This document shows, in pieces, positions 43,060 through 53,880 of a stretch of DNA of 64,000 nt; position 1 is the first letter of the stretch; the number at the start of each line of letters is the position of its first letter. Source of the DNA: Ascochyta rabiei (taxonomy: Eukaryota > Ascomycota > Dothideomycetes > Pleosporales > Didymellaceae); assembly GCF_004011695.2 (NCBI RefSeq), contig NC_082405.1:3223001-3287000 (forward strand), written 5' to 3'. The position numbers were made by a program, and so were the translations under genes. The notes under the pieces are model-generated. The model was given only the letters and a program-made list of their open reading frames with translations, was not told where the DNA came from and made no database searches.

Positions 43060-45274
43060 ATGAGCAAGTTCTTCAACTCTTCGTTCAACTCCACGGAGAC
43101 AATGCCTGGCGCAGAGGCCAATCTCGGTTTCATCCATGCTGCAAAGGATCTTAATATTCTGTATGCCTCAGCAGCGGTGACAATCACTGCTGTAATCCTT
43201 GCCGGGTTCCAAGCAGGTCGTAAACTCTTGCTCCGCATCTACTGGTTCTTTGATCAGTTAATCGGCGGTGCTGCTCATACGGTGGATCTTCCAGGTCCTC
43301 CTGGTGTTCCGATGTTTGGTAATCTTTTGGAGGTGAGTTTACTCCACACTATGGCGACCTTTAACCTAATTTGGTGGTTTCAGTTGAGAACCGGGCATGT
43401 CAAGAAGATTGCCGAGTGGACTAAGCAGTATGGTGATGTGATCCGCGTATCCCTTGGTGAACGTGAAGCAGTAAGCAGACATATACTACTTTGCGAAGAT
43501 AAGTGAATTAATTTTGCTTTGTAGGTCTTCATTAGCAGTCACAAGGCTCTCGCACAAACCGTCGTCCAACAGGGCCCTTCTTACCAGTCCCGCCCGACCT
43601 TCAAGCTCTTCCACAATGATTATGCGTCCAATGGTATCTGGACTGTTGGCAGTAAGTTTTGCTTGAAACAACTGACATACGTCGATGAGCTGACAATGCT
43701 TCTACAGCCTCGCCTTACAGTGACCGTCTCGCTCGTACTCGCAAGGCTCTCGGATCCCAGATTGCTCCCCGTCTGCTTCCTGTGTACACCCCTGTCATTC
43801 ACCCCAAGCTTAAGAAGCTTTTCAGTGTCATCCTCGAGTTGAGCAATGGTCCCGCCATTGATATGGCTAAGAAGCTCCATCGTTTTGGTACTGGTCAGGT
43901 TTCCGAGCAGCTCATGGGTACACCTCTCGACGACGACGTTGTAGGAATGCTCGCGGAGAACGAGACAAACATTTGTGAGTATCCATCTTTCCATTCTGCC
44001 AAAGAAGAGCATTTTGCTTACGCTATGTTCTAGTCCGTCAACGTACAATTGGATCGCCTGTACGCGACTATATCCCTGCGCTACGCGCTGTCGGCCTGTT
44101 GAGATACGCAGCCGGCAAGTCGCTCGGTATCAAGGGTTGGACATACGACGAAAAGGAGGAGAAGGCACGTGAATACCGTCAGAAGCAGCAGGGTTACATT
44201 GGCAAGATGATCAAGGACCTCCGACAACGCGTTGACGATGGCGATCAGACTCCCTCGATCTTGGGCAACATTATGCGTCAGAGCCTGCTCAAGGACGAAG
44301 AGGTTCTGTTGGCTTCTTACACTGGTAGTAAGTTATTCCAACATTTGATCTTATCAGCCTAACCTCCGTACTAACAATCTCTCAACAGTTGCCGCTGGTG
44401 TCAATCTTGGCTACTCACTCACCTGGATCATCGGTTACCTCGCTGGTCGCCCCGATCTTCAGAAGAGTGGCTATGACGCCATTCGTGAGGTTTACAATGG
44501 CGAGCCACCCGAGCCTCACGACTTTGACCGCGTTGAATTTGTCAAAGCTCTCCACACTGTTTGTGCCATCATTCCCTTGCTATGAATACTACTAACAAAT
44601 TTTACTTTGTTACAGGAAGGTTCTCGCATTTACACACCAGTCCGTCTCGGATTTCCCCGTGAGACTCTTGATGGTGCAAGCTATAACAGCGTCAAAATTC
44701 CTCGCGGCATGGTGCGTATCACTACACTCAACACAGCACGATGAATGTTCCTCTAATAACTTCCGTAGCTCGTAATCATGAATCTGATGGCTGCCAACCG
44801 TGACCCGGTCGCTTTTGACCGCCCGAACGAATTTCTTCCTGAGCGTTGGTTGAACGGCTGCAAGGGCCGCACTGATCTTCAACAGCCAGGCGGCGAAAAG
44901 CTGGGTGTCACACACTTGACATATGGCGCTGGTCGTCGTGTTTGCCCGGGTATCGATAGTAAGATGTGTCCGCCACACGTGAAACACGAGCATGCCGCTG
45001 ATACCATCATCCAGTGGCCAACCGCGGTCTTTACTCGACCCTTGTACTGCTCTTGCACTTCTTTACCTAGGAACGCCAGCCCCTGGATAAAGAGCAAAAG
45101 AAGCATGTCTTCCCGCCCTTTCGCGCGGAGCGCGAATGTTCTGTTGAGCTGGATGCTGTTAAAGATACTGCCACGCCCACCGAGGCACAGGCTATCCCAT
45201 GGTCCATTGGCATGAAGTTTCATTGCCGTGACCCCGATGCCCTTCGCGCATGGCTCATATCTGAGGATCACTGA
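43060..45274 (+). pseudogene. Cytochrome P450 (phenylacetate hydroxylase/CYP504-like) with premature stop after the heme loop
   Basis: ER-anchored heme monooxygenase. Nine exons (43060-43332, 43384-43470, 43525-43651, 43708-43974, 44034-44327, 44389-44558, 44616-44711, 44769-44958, 45015-45274), all GT-AG, phases consistent. Seen: an N-terminal membrane segment (ILYASAAVTITAVILAGF), the proline hinge LPGPPGVPMFGN, an I-helix region AAGVNLGYSLTWIIGYLAG, ExxR as EGSR (407-410), FDRPNEFLPERW, and the heme loop THLTYGAGRRVCPGID with Cys497. After MANRGLYSTLVLLLHFFT the frame meets TAG at 45068-45070, then runs on open for 67 codons with family-like sequence (ERQPLDKEQKKHVFPPF) to TGA. Related P450s have Trp there; TGG to TAG is one transition. 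The C-terminal strands would be lost, so probably inactive. The CYP504-like assignment rests on overall resemblance. Confidence 0.75.
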
Positions 45275-46599
45275 TTCTTTACTAAGTGGCTGATCGAAGA
45301 CCCCTGTGGCGTGCCCTAGAAATGTGTTTGGGAAGAGAACTAGTTAGGAAGAGAAATAGCTGGGAAGAGAGCTAGAAGGTTAAAAGAAGTGGGAATACTG
45401 TTCGATGTCTCCTTTACAGAGTGACTAATCTTTGTCTCAGCGTTCGTAGATTGAATTAAAAGGCGTTATTGAGGTCTCGAAATCTTTATCGCGAGCGCTA
45501 TGGGCTGACCTCTGAATAGCTTCCGTTCAAGACTATCCAATGTTTTCTACTCATGTTCTACTCTGATATGCGCTTCGGATATGCTGGAGTACTTCTCTGT
45601 ACACTTCAACGTAAGCAACACCTTCCAGTAGGATTTCATTTGGAATAGCAGTAAGCCCCTTACATCAACAGAGATCGTAGTCTGCAGTTAGACAATTGCA
45701 ATTGCAATATATAACAGAGCTGTCTAGATGCATATAAACCTAAGAGAGCATGTTAAGAGTACCTGTCTAGTAATTTTTAATTTTATAATCCTATCTAGCC
45801 TATAGCAATATAGATAAAGGTAAAATATAGGTAGTAAGCTGTAGCTGCAAACGTCTTAAACAGGAGTCTTTTAATAAGAGTTAGTAGTCTCTTACGTAGC
45901 TCTAAGAGTAGAAGCCTTTAAGTTGTGCAGATTTTAACACACAGGAAGTTACTACCTCTAAATTGTATTAGGTGTGGAGAGTCTGCCTAAGCAGCCAAAA
46001 TATAAAGATGACTGTCTGCGTCGCATGCAGCTTTATAGCCAAAATGCTAGAAGTAGAGCGGTAAGCTAGTACATATAGTTTCCGCCCACCCCACTACATT
46101 ACTAGTACTAGGATTAAGTTGTAACTTTTTTCAAAACAACGCTTATAATTACCACTTGCTACAATGCTTACACGACAAAGCAAAATACGGACATAAGGCC
46201 CTACACACCAAAAAATCATCAGAATCTATCTTAACCCAGCAAGGATATACTATCCTAAGCTTTCTAGAGCCTCTAGGCGTCTAGTTGCTGCACGCTGCCT
46301 AGTTAATTAACCTGTTCTGTTGTAAAAAAAATCAGATTTGCAGAGTACAGACTACCCCTACAATAAACTATCTTATCTTATTAAAAAGATCTTATCTAAA
46401 GAACATAAAAACTAAAAAAACAACCTATCTACACAACAGATAGCAACAAGCCTTTTCTTAGCTCTCTGCTTTTAACCCCTTCTTTATACTCCTAGAGGTC
46501 TACAAGTTAGGCTAGTAAGAATAGAACGAAGGCAAGAATGGTAAAACTAAGACTGCCTTTTTCTTTGTTTTTTAGCCCTTAAAAGCAGATAGAGACTGG
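45275..46599. other. Transition into A+T-rich repeat region
   Basis: Ordinary sequence to about 45650, then an abrupt change to A+T-rich, CTAG/TTAG-rich DNA without ORFs. Presumed RIP-mutated repeat; no domain recognised. Confidence 0.45.
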
Positions 46600-48433
46600 G
46601 TACCTCTGCGGCTCTACCTGTGTAAGAATAAGCTCTCCTCTAGTTATTTTATAATTATTTCTTTATAAAAAGAGAAGGAAACCCTACCTAGGACTAGGAC
46701 TCCAGGACTATAGAACTGGAACCGCCACCCAATATAGAGTACTCTCTAAATAGGGAGGCAATGGAAATTAGCCCCCTAAGCTCCCTAAACTCTCTAGGAG
46801 AGATGTACTAGCCTACACCTACCCCTAGACCTCTGTCTATACCCTTATTGTTAACGCCTCTACCTTAGCAATCTACTTTAGGAACACAAAAACCTAGCAT
46901 ATCTACAAGAACCTTAACTATACCTCTACCCTCTACTCCTTCTAAACAACCAGCTAGCAGACCTGCTACTCTAACAGCACCTAGTCTCCCCTCTTTCTAA
47001 TTTAATATAGCTACTAGGCCTATAGCCTAAGCTCCTATTGCTAAGACAGTAAAAGAAGCAATCTCTATTGCTAGGACAATGGTTATTTAGGCTTCTTCTC
47101 TGGCTACCTCTAACAAAGAATAATTGAACCTCCTAGACCTTCTTAAAATCTTTAGAGATTACATAGAAAACAACAGGATAAATAAACAAGGCCTTTCTAT
47201 CCTAGCTTCCTAAGTATTAAACCTTAAATTAGTGTTAAAGATAATTAAAACAAGAGCAGAACTCCTATAAAAACCTACTTTAGCTACTAAGACCTCTACT
47301 ATATAACCTACTACTTAACCTACTTTTTACGCATCTGCAGCTATAATAAACCTCCCTAAGAAACCAAAGTAGCAAACAGTTATAAAGAAGAAGCAACCTA
47401 CTATTATAAAGAACGCTCTACGTATACGCTAACTAGTCCTTACCTAAGAACAAGAACTAATCTCTTTTACCTCCCTTAAAATACATAACGCTTTTAATAA
47501 GGCTTTTATAGATAAAGAAGTAAACCTCCCTACAATTACCTCTGCTCGCCTAAGCAGAAGGAATAATAGAGTACTTACTACTACGTCTACCTTTACAGTA
47601 AAATACCTACTTAAAAACTAAGTAATCTAGTATCTTATTACTACGTATAAGGAAGCCATTCTAATAGAACTATAGCATAAGATAATACTACACAACATCC
47701 CTATATCTCTAGAAACAAACCAGGGCCTAGAAGTGCTTTAGTTAAAAATAGCTACCTTTAACAAGGGCCTTACTATAGTAGGAAGCCTAATCTAGCTAAC
47801 AAGCTTTAAAAGAAGAGAAAAGCAACAACTAGGCTCTGTCTGTGTAGCATTTGCTATAGAAAAAGAAGTATAATAAGCTATAGGAAACAGACTATACCTA
47901 CTAAAAGCTAGTTTAAAAGTAAAAAGGTTTATTACTACGCCTGCTACTACATAATGCTAAAAATGCCAGTAATTTAGGCATATAGAGAATAGGTGTCTCT
48001 ATAGTACTACATATAGAATATATACAGAAAAACACCCTACAATACTACATATATATAACATGTGTAGTACTATAGGTAAAGCCTATATACACACTATACC
48101 TAAGTACATAAACTATAAAGAAGTATATATAGTAGATAGCACACAATATACAGCCTATAAAGCTATAATAAACACATAAAAATATCTAGAATACTAGACA
48201 ACCTAAGGATTCTATAAGTAAATCTAAACAAGAGCAAATAGGCTATAGAGAGCACCTTAAAACTAGTAGTACAACTAGCTATAGACCTTGTCTTAGTACA
48301 AGAGCCTTAGCTTAACTCTACTTAACAACCTCCTCTAGTTTACTTAGACACACACTCTGTAAACCACCCTTTCTTTATATAAATTCCACTACTACTACAG
48401 GACTATAGCGTAAGGCTACGCGTTCTAGCTTAT

Positions 48434-48733
48434 TGTTAGGACTTCTACTAAGGTAAGATGGTAACCTACTAGTATGTGTCACAACCTACTAGCAGATTCC
48501 ATCAAACCTAGTAGAACCTTCCTTTACTTGCCTTCACTTTCACTTGCAGAGAGCACAGGCCTTACTACTTTAAGTAGGTCTCTCTCTCCGCCCTCTTGTA
48601 GCTCGCGGTCTGCTATTTTATTCACTCCTCTTTTGAATCTATTAGTTTACTAGATCGCTACTTTTATGCTTGTAAAGTCTGCCTTACACTTATGTTATAC
48701 GCTTAATAAAAGCACAAGTTACCTAAGTAGTAG
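48434..48733. mobile_element. LTR-like insertion inside LINE copy A
   Basis: Interrupts the endonuclease reading between VLAY and VDINPN. It starts TGTTAGGACTTCTACTAAGG, has repeated AACCTACTAG words, and carries AATAAA near the right end. The 5' part (48441-48522) has an inverted diverged copy at 57094-57167. Right border and target duplication were not resolved. Confidence 0.5.
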
Positions 48734-49548
48734 ATATAAACCCTAATCTAGATTCTAGACTTCCTAGTAATTACAGTCTAACAGTTTAGGGCAAACTTTG
48801 CTATCTATAATATCTACAACTAAACATACACATAAGGCACAACTATAATAGAAAGAAAGCTTCTAAATAGCTGTATTCTGCCTAATTTAATCCTACTAGG
48901 TGACTTAAACACCTATTACCCTTAGTGAGACCCTACTATAACTACTATAACACTAAGAGCTAGTAGTTTTATTGCCTAGATAGAAAAATAAAACCTAGAG
49001 CTATTAAACAGCCCTGGTACAGGAACCTTCTACAGGCTAAACATAAGCAGAGAGAGTGTTCTAGACCTTACTATTGCTACAAACAGGTTAGCAGACTAAA
49101 TAAAAGACTGGTAACCCTAGCAGGTATTGGCTTAGACTACCTAGGCATCTTATTTACAATTACAATGCCTAGAACACAGCTCCTAAAAAAGCCTACTCCT
49201 AGGTTTAACACAAAGAAAGCAGACTAGAACCTTCTTAGGAAGAAGCTTGCAGAGGAGGTAGTAAAGAGCCCTGCCCTTAAGAATACAAACTGCTCTAGCT
49301 ACTCTACTAGTAAGTCCCTACTTCTTCTCTAAGGAGAGGATAGAGCCCTAGAAGAGCAGCTAGAATTAAGAGGGAAAGAGCTTACTGCAGCTGTAATAAA
49401 TGCAGCTAAGGCAGCAATACTATAAAGCTCTACTACTGCTAGAAGTAAGCCTTAGTAGAACTAAGACTTAAAAACACTTAGAACAAGTATGCTTCGCAAA
49501 CAACGCTGCCTACAGAGAGAACTAGCTACCAGCACTACAAACACATAC

Positions 49549-49763
49549 TGAACAGGAGTAGAAAGCACCTGTTAGTAGGCAGAGAGAGAGAGAGACAAAA
49601 GAGAAGAAGAGGTGATGTAGAGAGGTAGATTGAGAGGTAGGTGGTAAGGTAAGGTCTATCTGATGGATGGATGCCCCTCTTATACCTGGCATCTAAGGGA
49701 TAGCCGAGGTTATCCCCCCTGTTCACCAGTATTACTGAGGTAGTTACTCTGTGCACCGGCACA
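49549..49763 (-). mobile_element. Solo LTR, 215 bp, inside LINE copy A
   Basis: Minus-strand sequence begins TGTGCCGGTGCACAG and ends CCTGTTCA, the TG...CA ends of an LTR, flanked on both sides by ATAC (4 bp target duplication). A TATAAGAG box lies at 49677-49684. It lacks the TAG-rich decay of the surrounding LINE, so it inserted later. Confidence 0.65.
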
Positions 49764-51134
49764 ATACATCTAGAAAAGAGACTACCTAATTGCTAGGAAC
49801 AACTACCTACAAGCAGTAAATGGTGCAAATTACAACTACTAGAACTAATTCCTAGAGAAAGAAGACATAAAACTAATCTTTAAAGCACTGTCTTACATTA
49901 GAACTATAGGTAACTGTAGGTTTCTACAGCATACCTGCTATACAAGGCTCTAGTAGAATAGAGAACCCCTTTTAAGGCAAATGCTCAGCACTAAGGGAAA
50001 CTCTCTTCCCTAACCTACCTACCTCTTAACCTATAGAGTGGAGCATCTACTAAGAACGTAGCTGGAAATAGCTACTTCTTACAAAAGAGGAGCTAGAAAA
50101 CGCCTATTCTATATAAATCTAGAGCAGTTCTCTAGGACTAGACGCTATAAATTAGGAGATTATTACTGCAGTATAGAAAGCAGAAACAGACATATTCTTC
50201 TATGTGTTCTCTAATCTGTTTAACTATAGATACCACCCTTAACACTAAAAAAGAGCAATAGGAATTATTATAAAAAAAGTTAAACAAACTAGACTGCTCT
50301 GCCCCTAAAGGCAGAAAACTACACTCTTACCCTGCCAGACAGGTCTACTATAACACTAAAAAAGACTGTTAAATGGCTAGGAATCTACTTTAACAACAGG
50401 CTCTCCTTTAAGGAGCATGCTGCCACAAGGATTAGCTAAGTAAGAAACGCCTTCTACAGAATGTGCAGACTAGCAAACAGCAGCAAAGGCCTTACACCTA
50501 CTGCTCTCTAACAAATATACCTAGCCTGTGTTACTAGCATAGCAGACTATAGATGCTAGGTCTTCTAGAAGCAACAAGCTAGGATAGTAAAACAACTACA
50601 AGGACTACAGAACCTAGCACTTAGGAAAATCTTAGGCACCTTCTAAACCTTACCTATAATTCCCTAAGAGGTAGAGGCAGCACTAGCCCCTCCTATAATA
50701 AGGCTAAACACTGTAATAAGAAAGTACGCCTTTAGAGCTAGAAAGCTCCTAAAGAACTACCCTATCTATACTGCTACAACATAGCTAAAATCCACCCTAT
50801 AAAACACAGACCTAAACTCTAGCACAGGGCAAGGAGAGGTTAACTGTACTAGGCTAAGAATAGGACCTCCTACACAGCTTATACAAATTATATAGTCTAT
50901 AGAAAAAGCTATACCTAGTATAAGAGAAGAGAAACTAAAAGACTCCTACTTCTGCCCCTAGAATAAGGCTATTGCATACCAAACTAAAATCTTAAAACTA
51001 CTAAAAGAAGAAGTAAAGGTATATAAAACACAGATGCTATAGAAAGTAGGAAGTAATGTACTAGCTATCTACACAGACGCTTCCTCTGTAGAGGGAGGCC
51101 TAGGGATAGGAGTAGGAATTACAGTCCTAGACTA

Positions 51135-52998
51135 ACGTACCCCACGGGCGAGCCGCTCAACAGGCGAGCCGCTCACTTTTGCCAAGCCCCCACCAAACTC
51201 CACCCTATTATGGCCCAAAACAACCTAGTTTGGTGCTGCAAAGTGCAGTATGGCCTGTAATACTATTTAGAAACTACTTCTACCTCTTTCTGACACGTTC
51301 GCGCGTTATGTCCTGTCTGATTGCACTGTCCACAGCGTCTTTGGGAGGGCTCACCTCCTTCAGCGCGCACCTGCTTCTTTGCCTTCTTCCCATTACTACG
51401 CGCCCCAAACTCCTTTAGAGTTATTAATCGCAGGCCATCCTTAACTATTAAGGTCCCTTCTACCTAAACTTGCTTTCTTTTGTGTAATTTTTGTTGTGTA
51501 GCTGCCTTATTAGTAGCTTAAAGCTAAGTAATCTCCTGTTGCGCTAACACTAGCTTATGCGTAATTATTGCTGCCTCTTTTACTACCTTCTTAAACGCCT
51601 TAACTATAGAGGTAGGCGAACTATCTATATGCCTCTAAATCCTTGTCTTTACAAGCGTTGATTGCGACCTAAGTTTAAGGGTGTTGCTTGGGGTTTGCAA
51701 CTGCCAGAGCTTGTTGTTGACAGGTAGTGGTAGTGATAGAGTGCGCAACTTTACATCAAGGGCTATTATAACCCGGTCTGGGTCAAATAGGACCAATCCA
51801 GCACCTCAGAACCCTCCCTAGATGTTCTTAGAAGTAATTGCAGCATTATAGGCGCGTATAAAGCATGGCAGGAACTCTGTCTTTGTAATGTAGTTAATCT
51901 AGTTATGTATAAGTATTTTGGCTTAGCGCCTATACGCCTTCTTTAAAGCAGTAAAACAACCTACATTAAGGGGCTGTGTAAGGTGTAATAAGTAAGGAGG
52001 CAAACAGAGAGCAATAATCTTGTTATCCTTGCAGTATTGCTGGAATTTAAGAGAGTTGTGGCTCTTATAACTATTAATAATAAGCAAATGGTAGGTGCTA
52101 ATAGTACGCTCCTTTGTATGCCTGTCAAAGTGCTTTAACTAGTTAAGACCAAGCTTGTTGGTAGTCCAGCCGTTATTAGAGACTCCAATAACCCAGTCGT
52201 AAGGCAGATCCTCTTCTTTGTACCAGGCAGAGAGGTAGTAGTAGGCTTTAAAGATAAGGAAGGCCGGAATGGCCTATCCTTTGGCATTGATGCTTACTAT
52301 AGCCGTAGCCCACTCTCAGTTGCCTGGCTGGATAGCCTTTGGCCGACCCTGTTGTTCTGAAGCTGTAACAACTGCTCCTAGGGAGATCTGGCCTATTATA
52401 AAGCCTGTCTTGTTGAAGTTGTACGTGTCTTTATCCTGGATGCCATACTTAGCTTTAATATTAGCTACCAGGCCAAACCAGCCCTGTAGAACCTCAGAAT
52501 CCTTACAGAGGGCTCTCTTGTAGTTGTACTTGCGATTAAACTTGACTTTAAGCTCTAGGTGTTGCTTAACAAACGTACTGGGCCAGTTTACGCTAATAGG
52601 GCCTAGATTGCGCTTAGCGCGCAAAGAATTGGCCATAGTAGCTACATCTAAGAGCTGAGAGGAAAATCCTCGCGCATCTAGCTTAAGAACATGCTTAATA
52701 ATTACCTCCTCCTTATTGTTATCCAGCTTCTGTAAGTTAGCTATAGAATCTGCGTGTGAAGGTCGTCCTGTGTATTAGTCGCTTAGTGTCTTTTAAGGGA
52801 CCCTGTAGATAGCTGCAGCGCGTTGCTAAGAGAGATTCGCGTCTTGTTTAAGAGCCTGGAGCGCAAGCTGTATCTAAGCTTCCTTTAACGCGTCTAAATA
52901 GTGTTGTTAAGAAGACATTGGTGTAGGAGGAGAAGTTTGGTGGGGGCTTGGCAAAAGTGAGCGGCTCGCCTGTTAAGCGGCTCGCCCGTAGGGTACGT
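51135..52998 (-). mobile_element. Fot1/pogo-like DNA transposon with about 65 bp TIRs and TA target duplication
   Basis: The left end ACGTACCCCACGGGCGAG and the reverse complement of the right end ACGTACCCTACGGGCGAG begin inverted repeats that match for about 65 bp with few differences, flanked by TA (51133-51134 and 52999-53000). The TIR contains the word GGCGAGCCGCT twice. A minus-strand fragment (52316-52636) reads RFNRKYNYKRALCKDSEVLQ-like sequence, then GWFGLVANIKAKYGIQDKDT, then YNFNKTGFIIG, as in DDE_1/pogo-type fungal transposases (Asn in place of the expected catalytic Asp before KTGF). The rest is stop-riddled. It interrupts the RNase H region of LINE copy A exactly; the uninterrupted sequence occurs in copy B. 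Confidence 0.85.
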
Positions 52999-53880
52999 TA
53001 TAACTAAGAGCCTAAGGAAATCTACACTATAAACTATAATATTAGTAAAGGCTAAATTGTATACAACAGAGAACTAGAAGGAATAATAAAAGGCTTTAAA
53101 ATTACAGCTACTATAGCTACTATAGGACATAACATCTAAGTCTTTACAGACAACTAGGCAGCTATCCTAAGACTAAAAACTCCTTTAAACAAGCCTAGAC
53201 AGGCTTAGCAAATACACTGCATAAAGGCAGCTAAAGCTATTAAAGATAAAGGAGCCACAATAAGCCTTAAATGGACCCCTAGCCACTAAGACATTGTAGG
53301 AAACAAGAAAGCAGACCTTCTAGCAAAGCAGACACCTACGCAGCAAAATGCTAGCTAGGACTAACAAACAGGATAAAACTACCTAAAAATACTAAATAAG
53401 AAGTAGTAAGTGCCTACTACTAACTAAAACTAGGATATAGATATAACAAAGCATACCTCTATAACATATAGAAGGTAGATAGCAACAGATGTATCTGCAG
53501 CTACACATAAACAACTTAACACCTCCTACTTAGCTGTAAAGAATACAAATAAGCAAGAAAAATAATGCAGGACAGCCTACAAGGACAACAACTCTTAATG
53601 CAACTACTACTAAACACAACCTAGGGAATTCTAGCTACTCTAGCTTTTATTTCAGACACTAGAATAGGCACCTGTAAGTGGTACCTACAACAAACAACAG
53701 ACACCTAAAAAATGCTATTAACCCCCTAGAGCATAGGCTCTCACTACAGGACTCTAAACCTATATTTACTACCTTTTTACAATCACGCTCCTTAAATTAC
53801 TAGAGCAGCTTAACTGCTCTCGTCTTATATAGTCTTAGACTTATACAGGACGTTAAACTTATAAATTAAATTAAATTAAA

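Larger units (their letters stand above)
46600..53880 (+). mobile_element. LINE (Tad/I-type non-LTR retrotransposon) copy A, RIP-degraded and interrupted
   Basis: Reading through stops, I see in order: ORF1 with a CCHC zinc knuckle near 47950-47995; the start of an AP endonuclease (ILxVNLNKSKxAIES, then LAIDLVLVQEP) at about 48200-48300, continuing as VDINPNLDSRLPSN after an insertion; 3' RT sequence (KTVKWLGIYFNN near 50360); and RNase H (VLAIYTDASSVEGGLGIGVG) near 51060-51125, continuing beyond 53001. The RT catalytic core present in copy B is absent here (deletion at about 50210-50290). It is interrupted by three elements (48434-48733, 49549-49763, 51135-52998). It ends at AAATT repeats near 53845-53880. 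Stops are mostly TAG/TAA at expected Gln/Trp codons. The 5' boundary is approximate. Confidence 0.75.

Noticed and set aside
36870..45274. Secondary-metabolite cluster
   Set aside because: A P450 and transporters are present, but there is no polyketide, peptide or terpene synthase or pathway regulator nearby.
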